A stretch of DNA of 26,805 bases, from assembly GCA_040758475.1 (NCBI GenBank), contig JBFLVN010000013.1:1-26805 (forward strand), written 5' to 3'. Origin of the DNA: JBFLVN01 sp040758475. Its GTDB lineage: Bacteria > JAGRBM01. Of this stretch, positions 22,644-26,805 are shown in pieces (positions within the stretch are counted from its first letter, which is position 1; every line of letters begins with the position of its first letter). The notes beneath the pieces are model-generated. The model did no database searches, was not told the origin of the DNA, and saw only the letters and a program-made list of their open reading frames with translations. The position numbers and the translations under genes are program-made.

Positions 22644-23435
22644 CTAGCGCCTTCTCTTCATGATGAAAGGGATGTGGACCTGGTCTTTTTTGTAATCGAC
22701 CGTGAGGGCGTACATGACGAGATTGAGCCCCAGGCGGTAGGCCATCTGGCGTTGGGCTTCGCCGCCGGGTTCGCAGGCGTGGACGAAACTTCCCCCGTAG
22801 CTCCTGGCCCAGGCGCCGCCCAAATCGTTCGAAGAAAAGACAAAGACAGTCCGCCCATCCACGGTCACGCCGTCCAGCGAACGGGAGGCGATCTTGCGGC
22901 CCGAAACGCTCTTGAGGAGAAAATAAGTCTGGAAAACCGTGTGGTTGGAAGGAAGCGGCTCCAAGGGTTGATTGGGGAAAAGCCGTTCGGAGAGTTGCCG
23001 AACGCTCTTGGCGAAAGGCCCCTCCGGATCGGTCAGGCAATCGTCGGCCAGGAGCAGCCCGCCGAAGACGAGGTGCTGCCGCAAGCGCTGGATTTCCGTT
23101 TCCGAAAACGAAGGGAGCGCACCACACCCCGTCAGATATAGAAATGGATATTGAAACAGGTCCGGGTCCGAAAGGCGCACGTCCTTGCGCACCGGGGCGA
23201 CGCGGATGCTCGTGTAGCGCCCCACAAAGGCCATGAGTTCTGCACCGGCCGTGGGGTTCGGGTTCCAGGTGCCACCGTCGTAGCGGACCTGGGCGAAGTG
23301 GAAGAGGGTCTTTTCCCCGAACGGCGCTGCGGGCCTGGGAAAAGCGAAAATCAAAAAGAAGGCCGTAAGAGCGCCAAGGGCGCTCCCCCAACGTCCCCCC
23401 CGGAACGTCCCCGTCAGGATTTTCGCTTTCGCCAT
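22644..23435 (-). CDS. DUF4159 domain protein, exported
   Basis: This 263-residue protein has a basic start and a hydrophobic stretch (20-35), probably a signal peptide. A DUF4159 domain follows, with FHFAQVRYDGGTWNPNP (45-61), FLYLTGCGALPSFSE and GGLLLADDC, an amidotransferase-like fold lacking obvious catalytic residues. RQMAYRLGLNLVMYALTVDYKKDQVHIPFIMKRRR closes it as usual. DUF4159 proteins occur almost always beside MoxR, DUF58 and BatA genes; the biochemical role is unknown. The frame is open far upstream, but ATG 23435 has AGGAGCG at a good distance and starts the signal peptide. It overlaps the BatA-like gene by 22 bp. Confidence 0.85.
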   Translation of the reverse strand: MAKAKILTGTFRGGRWGSALGALTAFFLIFAFPRPAAPFGEKTLFHFAQVRYDGGTWNPNPTAGAELMAFVGRYTSIRVAPVRKDVRLSDPDLFQYPFLYLTGCGALPSFSETEIQRLRQHLVFGGLLLADDCLTDPEGPFAKSVRQLSERLFPNQPLEPLPSNHTVFQTYFLLKSVSGRKIASRSLDGVTVDGRTVFVFSSNDLGGAWARSYGGSFVHACEPGGEAQRQMAYRLGLNLVMYALTVDYKKDQVHIPFIMKRRR

Positions 23436-25579
23436 CCGGCAAGCGCTCCTACGAGGGATTCGAGAAAAAGGAGAAGAACGAGAAATCCGGCGGCCACTTT
23501 CCAATGCTCTTCCCGGCGATGCCGGGTGAAAAGGGCGCGGGGATCGCCTGCTTCCTCGCCATCGCCACCCACACCGACCGCGTTGATTCCAAGGAGGCTG
23601 GAGAGTTCTTCCACCGTGGCGGGAGTTAAATCCGATTCTTCGGGCGGCAGGTTGACGGCGAACCACGCGATGGGGAAATCCATCCGCCCCTCGCCGTCCC
23701 ACTTGGCCTGATAGAAGCCCGGGCGCGAAGTACCGTCGAAAACAACCGGCAGGTCTTCCGCTCCCTTGGGGACGGCCACGTCCACGATCTTCCCGCCGGG
23801 GACATCGATCCGGGCGCGATTCGCTCCCGTGGGCGCGCGCAGGGGGACGCTCTCTCCCACGGTATAGGAGAGGCCCGTGTCATCCCCCAAGGCGTCGGCG
23901 AGGTAATAGAGAAGCTGGTGGACGAGCGGGAGAAAGACGGGCTTGATGGCCAGGTCGCCCCACCCCACGTCCAGGGCGCTCGTCCAGAGGAGCACCCGCC
24001 CCTTCCCGACGGAGCGCTCCAAAAGCGCCGGAGCGCCGCTGCCAAAACGGGCCAAGATGGAACTCGCCCGTCCGCCCGCCGGTTCCGTGAGGAAATAGGC
24101 CTTGAAAGCCGCGCGACTGAAATCGGCGGGCTGTCCTTTCCCGAAAATCCGCAGGGCGGGATGGGCCAGATCCAGCGACGTAATGCGCGAATCGTGCAGG
24201 GCCCCGGCCTGCCGCGAGAAGGATTGAGAAGAGACGTCGAGCTTGAGACGCAGGGCCGCCGGCAGGAGGGCGTCGGCCACGCGGTTGTATTCATCGGGAT
24301 CGACCCGGTCGCCGAGCGCGAGGAAGAGCCCCCCGCCTTTTTCTACGAACTTGCGGAGCTTGTCCCAACCCGCCGCCCCCAGGTCGGCGGCCCCCACGTT
24401 CGCCAGGACGACGGCCTGAACCTTTTTTAAATCCTCCGATTGAAATCCCGCGGGCCGGAGCGTTCGGGAATGCACGCGAGAGCCCGCCGCTCGCTCCGGA
24501 CTCAGGGCGCTCCCGAGAAAAAACGTTTCGCTCAGAAAATCGATGGGCCGGGGGTCGCCGTCCACCAGGAGCACTTCGATGGGGGGGCGGGAGCGGAGGA
24601 TGAGAAAATACTCATCGTCCAGTGGAAGATCGTCCGGGTCCAGGACGATGCGCCCCCGCGGCGAGAGCTTTCTGCCGGCGTCGTAGGCCAGGTTCTTTTT
24701 CTCGACCCCGCCCGGCGGCGGCGTCGAAATGCCCTGGGTAAGGAGTTCCGGCCCGTCGTAGAGGGCGAGGTGGATTTCCTCCCCTCCCCTTTCGCTGAAG
24801 TTTCCGACGTCGATCTGGACCGGCTGGGATTCGGCCCGCACAGGAGATGTTTCCTCCAAACGCGCCGAGAGAATGGCGTGGTTTGTCGACGAAAGAGTTT
24901 TTCTCGCATCGACGAGCACGAGGGGAACCTGGCTTTCCTCCGAGAGGCTTCCAAGCGGCGTCCATCCGGCGCGCTGGTAATCGGTGAAGAAATAGATGCG
25001 GCGGTCTTCCCCTTCCGTGGGCGGAAGGAGGTCGAGCGCCCGGCGTACCGCCGCGCTCGGATCGGGGCGGCCGTAGGAGATTTCCAAAGCGGAGAGGGCC
25101 CGAAGGAGTTCCGCCTTGTCGGAACTAAGCCGCCCCACCTCGCCCTCCGTGGGCAGAACTGCGAGGAGGGCGGCCCGGTCCCCTTCCCGGAAGGTTTCGA
25201 TAAGCGCCCGGGCGGCCGCCGTGGCGCGGTTAAAGCGGGTCTCACCCGAATCCTGGTAGAGAAGGCTGAAGGAATTATCGATCACGAGGACGAGGCTGGC
25301 GGGACCATCTCCCAATTGGGAAGCGGCCGCAGGGACTTCCCGGTAAGGCCGAGCGATCCACGCCGCCAAAGCGAAGAGCGCCAGGACTCGCAGGAGGAGA
25401 AGGAGGCGGTCCCGCAGGCGGATATGGCGGGCCGTGGGAAGTTCCGTATCGTCCAGGAACCGGACCGCGGAGAATGGAATTTTCCTTCCCCGCTTGCGGT
25501 GGATGAGATGAAGGAGGATGGGAACCGCAACGGCCCCCGCCCCCGCCGCCAAGAGCCCCGGATGAAGCCACTCGATCAC
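23414..25579 (-). CDS. BatA-like membrane protein with VWA domain
   Basis: This 721-residue protein opens with the BatA-type N-terminal region (WLHPGLLAAGAGAVAVPILLHLIHRK, residues 4-29), a first membrane helix. A second helix (58-77) is followed by a VWA domain whose MIDAS reads DNSFS at 101-105. A long beta-rich central part and an amidotransferase-like section (GLFLALGDRVDPDEYNRV) come next. A C-terminal helix (about 695-718) ends in a basic tail. Such proteins work with MoxR ATPases and DUF58 proteins at the inner membrane; the Bacteroides name (aerotolerance) does not define the function here. The start is GTG 25579, which overlaps the DUF58 stop as GTGA, so translation is coupled. Larger than classic BatA, it looks like a fusion typical of this operon class. 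Confidence 0.85.
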   Translation of the reverse strand: MIEWLHPGLLAAGAGAVAVPILLHLIHRKRGRKIPFSAVRFLDDTELPTARHIRLRDRLLLLLRVLALFALAAWIARPYREVPAAASQLGDGPASLVLVIDNSFSLLYQDSGETRFNRATAAARALIETFREGDRAALLAVLPTEGEVGRLSSDKAELLRALSALEISYGRPDPSAAVRRALDLLPPTEGEDRRIYFFTDYQRAGWTPLGSLSEESQVPLVLVDARKTLSSTNHAILSARLEETSPVRAESQPVQIDVGNFSERGGEEIHLALYDGPELLTQGISTPPPGGVEKKNLAYDAGRKLSPRGRIVLDPDDLPLDDEYFLILRSRPPIEVLLVDGDPRPIDFLSETFFLGSALSPERAAGSRVHSRTLRPAGFQSEDLKKVQAVVLANVGAADLGAAGWDKLRKFVEKGGGLFLALGDRVDPDEYNRVADALLPAALRLKLDVSSQSFSRQAGALHDSRITSLDLAHPALRIFGKGQPADFSRAAFKAYFLTEPAGGRASSILARFGSGAPALLERSVGKGRVLLWTSALDVGWGDLAIKPVFLPLVHQLLYYLADALGDDTGLSYTVGESVPLRAPTGANRARIDVPGGKIVDVAVPKGAEDLPVVFDGTSRPGFYQAKWDGEGRMDFPIAWFAVNLPPEESDLTPATVEELSSLLGINAVGVGGDGEEAGDPRALFTRHRREEHWKVAAGFLVLLLFLESLVGALAGWRKRKS

Positions 25580-26520
25580 GTGCGGCGATTCCTCCGGGAA
25601 ACGAGATAGCGAGTCAGGGGGCCATCCAATGGCTCGTCGGTCGTAGTTCGCACGTAGTGGATTTCGTTTTCGACGCAACGGCGTTCGACACCCTCCAGAA
25701 ACACCCGGAAGCGGCGCAGGTAACTTTCCCGCTGGGCCTCCGGGTCGACCTGCACGGGAGCTTCGCCTTCGAGGCCTTCAAAATCGCTCCATTGGTTGAA
25801 AGGGAACGTGATTTCAAAAGGATCGAGGATGTGGAAGAGGACGACCTCGTTGCCCCGCGAGCGGAATTGGCGCAGAAGGGCCCAATCCTCCTCCGTTTCG
25901 CCGAGGAAATCGGTGAACACCGCCACCAGGGTTTTCCGGGTCTGGGATTCGAGAACGGGCCGGCAAAGGGCCGCGAGGCTCGATCCGCTGCCAGCCCGGA
26001 GGGATTCAAGACGCTCGAAGAGCTGGGCGAGTTGCTTGGGGCCACGGCGCGGAGGGAGATACCCGGCAAGGCCGCCCGCCCCGGCGGCAAGGCCCACGGC
26101 GTCCTGCTGCTCCTTGAGGAGCCAGGCCAGGGCGGCCGCGAGCGACACCGAATAGGAAAGCTTGCTCACGGCCGCCGACCCCGGCGGAAGGCTTGCGGCG
26201 GAATCGGCAGTGCCGCCGGCAGGCGTTCCACCCGAGCAGTACCCCATGGAACCGCTCGTATCGACGACGAAGACGGCCTGGATATTCGTTTCGTTCTCGA
26301 ATTGCTTGACGAAGAGGCGGTCGGACTTGGCCAGAACTTTCCAGTCGAGGTGCCGGAGTTCGTCGCCCGGGTTGTATTGCTTGTGCTCGGAGAACTCGAG
26401 GCTCGCCCCCTTGAGGCGGGAGGAATGGAGCCCGGACCAGAGCCCTTCTGCGATCCGCTGGGCGCGAAGCCCCAGCGGCTTGATCTTGGCGAGAACCGCC
26501 GGATCGAGCAGCGCGGTCAT
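25576..26520 (-). CDS. DUF58 domain protein (VWA-like), MoxR partner
   Basis: This 314-residue protein contains the DUF58 signature HKQYNPGDELRHLDWKVLAK (46-65) followed by DRLFVKQFENE, then a VWA-like domain with MIDAS VDTSGSM (D87, S89, S91). A Gly/Ala/Ser-rich insertion (about 95-120) follows the MIDAS loop and looks disordered. A second acidic cluster FTDFLGETEEDW comes later. DUF58 proteins are the adaptor-like partners of MoxR ATPases. ATG 26520 has GGGA a few bases upstream and lies 16 bp after the MoxR stop. It is probably cytoplasmic, with the next gene anchored in the membrane. Confidence 0.9.
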   Translation of the reverse strand: MTALLDPAVLAKIKPLGLRAQRIAEGLWSGLHSSRLKGASLEFSEHKQYNPGDELRHLDWKVLAKSDRLFVKQFENETNIQAVFVVDTSGSMGYCSGGTPAGGTADSAASLPPGSAAVSKLSYSVSLAAALAWLLKEQQDAVGLAAGAGGLAGYLPPRRGPKQLAQLFERLESLRAGSGSSLAALCRPVLESQTRKTLVAVFTDFLGETEEDWALLRQFRSRGNEVVLFHILDPFEITFPFNQWSDFEGLEGEAPVQVDPEAQRESYLRRFRVFLEGVERRCVENEIHYVRTTTDEPLDGPLTRYLVSRRNRRT

Positions 26521-26536
26521 GTGGTTTCCCGGATCT

Positions 26537-26805
26537 TTAGACTTCTCGAACGTTTGAAAGGAGTTCGGCGATCACCCGGTCGGAAGTGACCCCTTCAGCT
26601 TCCGCCTGGAAGTTGACGACGATGCGGTGGCGCAGGACCGGCCGCGCGAGCGCCCGCACGTCGGCCACGGTCACGGCTGAGCGCCCGTGAAGGAGCGCCC
26701 GGGCCTTCCCGCCGAGAATGAGGTACTGGCTCGCGCGCGGCCCCGCCCCCCAGGAAACCCACTTGCGGACGGCCTCGATGGCGCTCTCATCCGTGGGGCG
26801 GCTCG
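26537..26805 (-). CDS. MoxR-family AAA+ ATPase, C-terminal part (gene continues past window end)
   Basis: The readable 88 residues and TAA stop are the lid domain of a MoxR ATPase. They contain RPTDESAIEAVRKWVSWGAG and PRASQYLILGGKARALL, then the HGRSAVTVADVRALARPVLRHRIV helix pattern, with VLRHRI being a strong family marker. The catalytic AAA+ core lies outside the window and cannot be checked. It is the first visible gene of the operon feeding the DUF58, BatA-like, DUF4159 and VWA genes. It is a different MoxR subtype from the RavA protein at 14458-15588. Confidence 0.85.
   Translation of the reverse strand, partial: SRPTDESAIEAVRKWVSWGAGPRASQYLILGGKARALLHGRSAVTVADVRALARPVLRHRIVVNFQAEAEGVTSDRVIAELLSNVREV

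Overview
This is a GC-rich, gene-dense bacterial window with 24 supported protein-coding genes, two of them cut by the window edges. I see no rRNA, tRNA, CRISPR array or insertion sequence, and no gene-free stretch reaches 300 bp. MurJ, the RavA-ViaA pair, an inner-membrane DUF2238 protein and frequent GTG/TTG starts fit a Gram-negative bacterium. The PilZ protein resembles forms common in Myxococcota and other former Deltaproteobacteria. That placement is an inference, and no species can be named.

Layout. 1-870 (+): the tail of an unrecognised protein, then a DUF2238 membrane protein. 1018-2963 (+): a TetR repressor with a visible promoter and an overlapping palindromic operator, followed by a ferritin-like diiron protein with a complete six-ligand set. 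2988-3098: a REPIN-like repeat. 3124-4263 (-): an orphan phage/plasmid-type RecA-like ATPase. 4509-5231 (+): a protein resembling ATC hydrolases, sharing a CTAG stop with a convergent SGNH hydrolase (5228-6274, -). 6399-7908 (+): a small unknown protein, an ArsC-like reductase and an epoxide-hydrolase-like enzyme. 7925-8017: the same repeat, inverted. 8032-9249 (-): a membrane diguanylate cyclase. 9388-12363 (+): a four-gene run of ATC-hydrolase family protein, conserved unknown, O6-alkylguanine-DNA methyltransferase and HSL-type esterase.

12369-18736 (-): in transcription order, an alpha/beta hydrolase, murJ, a cyclic-nucleotide-binding-like protein, ravA, viaA and a PilZ protein. 18869-20266 (+): an orphan membrane histidine kinase. 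20271-26805 (-): a tightly coupled MoxR / DUF58 / BatA-like / DUF4159 / amidotransferase-like VWA operon running off the right edge.

The strongest theme is two separate MoxR-AAA+ plus VWA machines within about 14 kb. One is the RavA-ViaA type beside a cNMP-like sensor and murJ; the other is the DUF58/BatA membrane type. c-di-GMP signalling is represented by a GGEEF cyclase and a PilZ receptor. The least explained parts are the TetR-diiron pair, the two ATC-hydrolase-like proteins, the 194-residue unknown and the REPIN-like elements between convergent genes.
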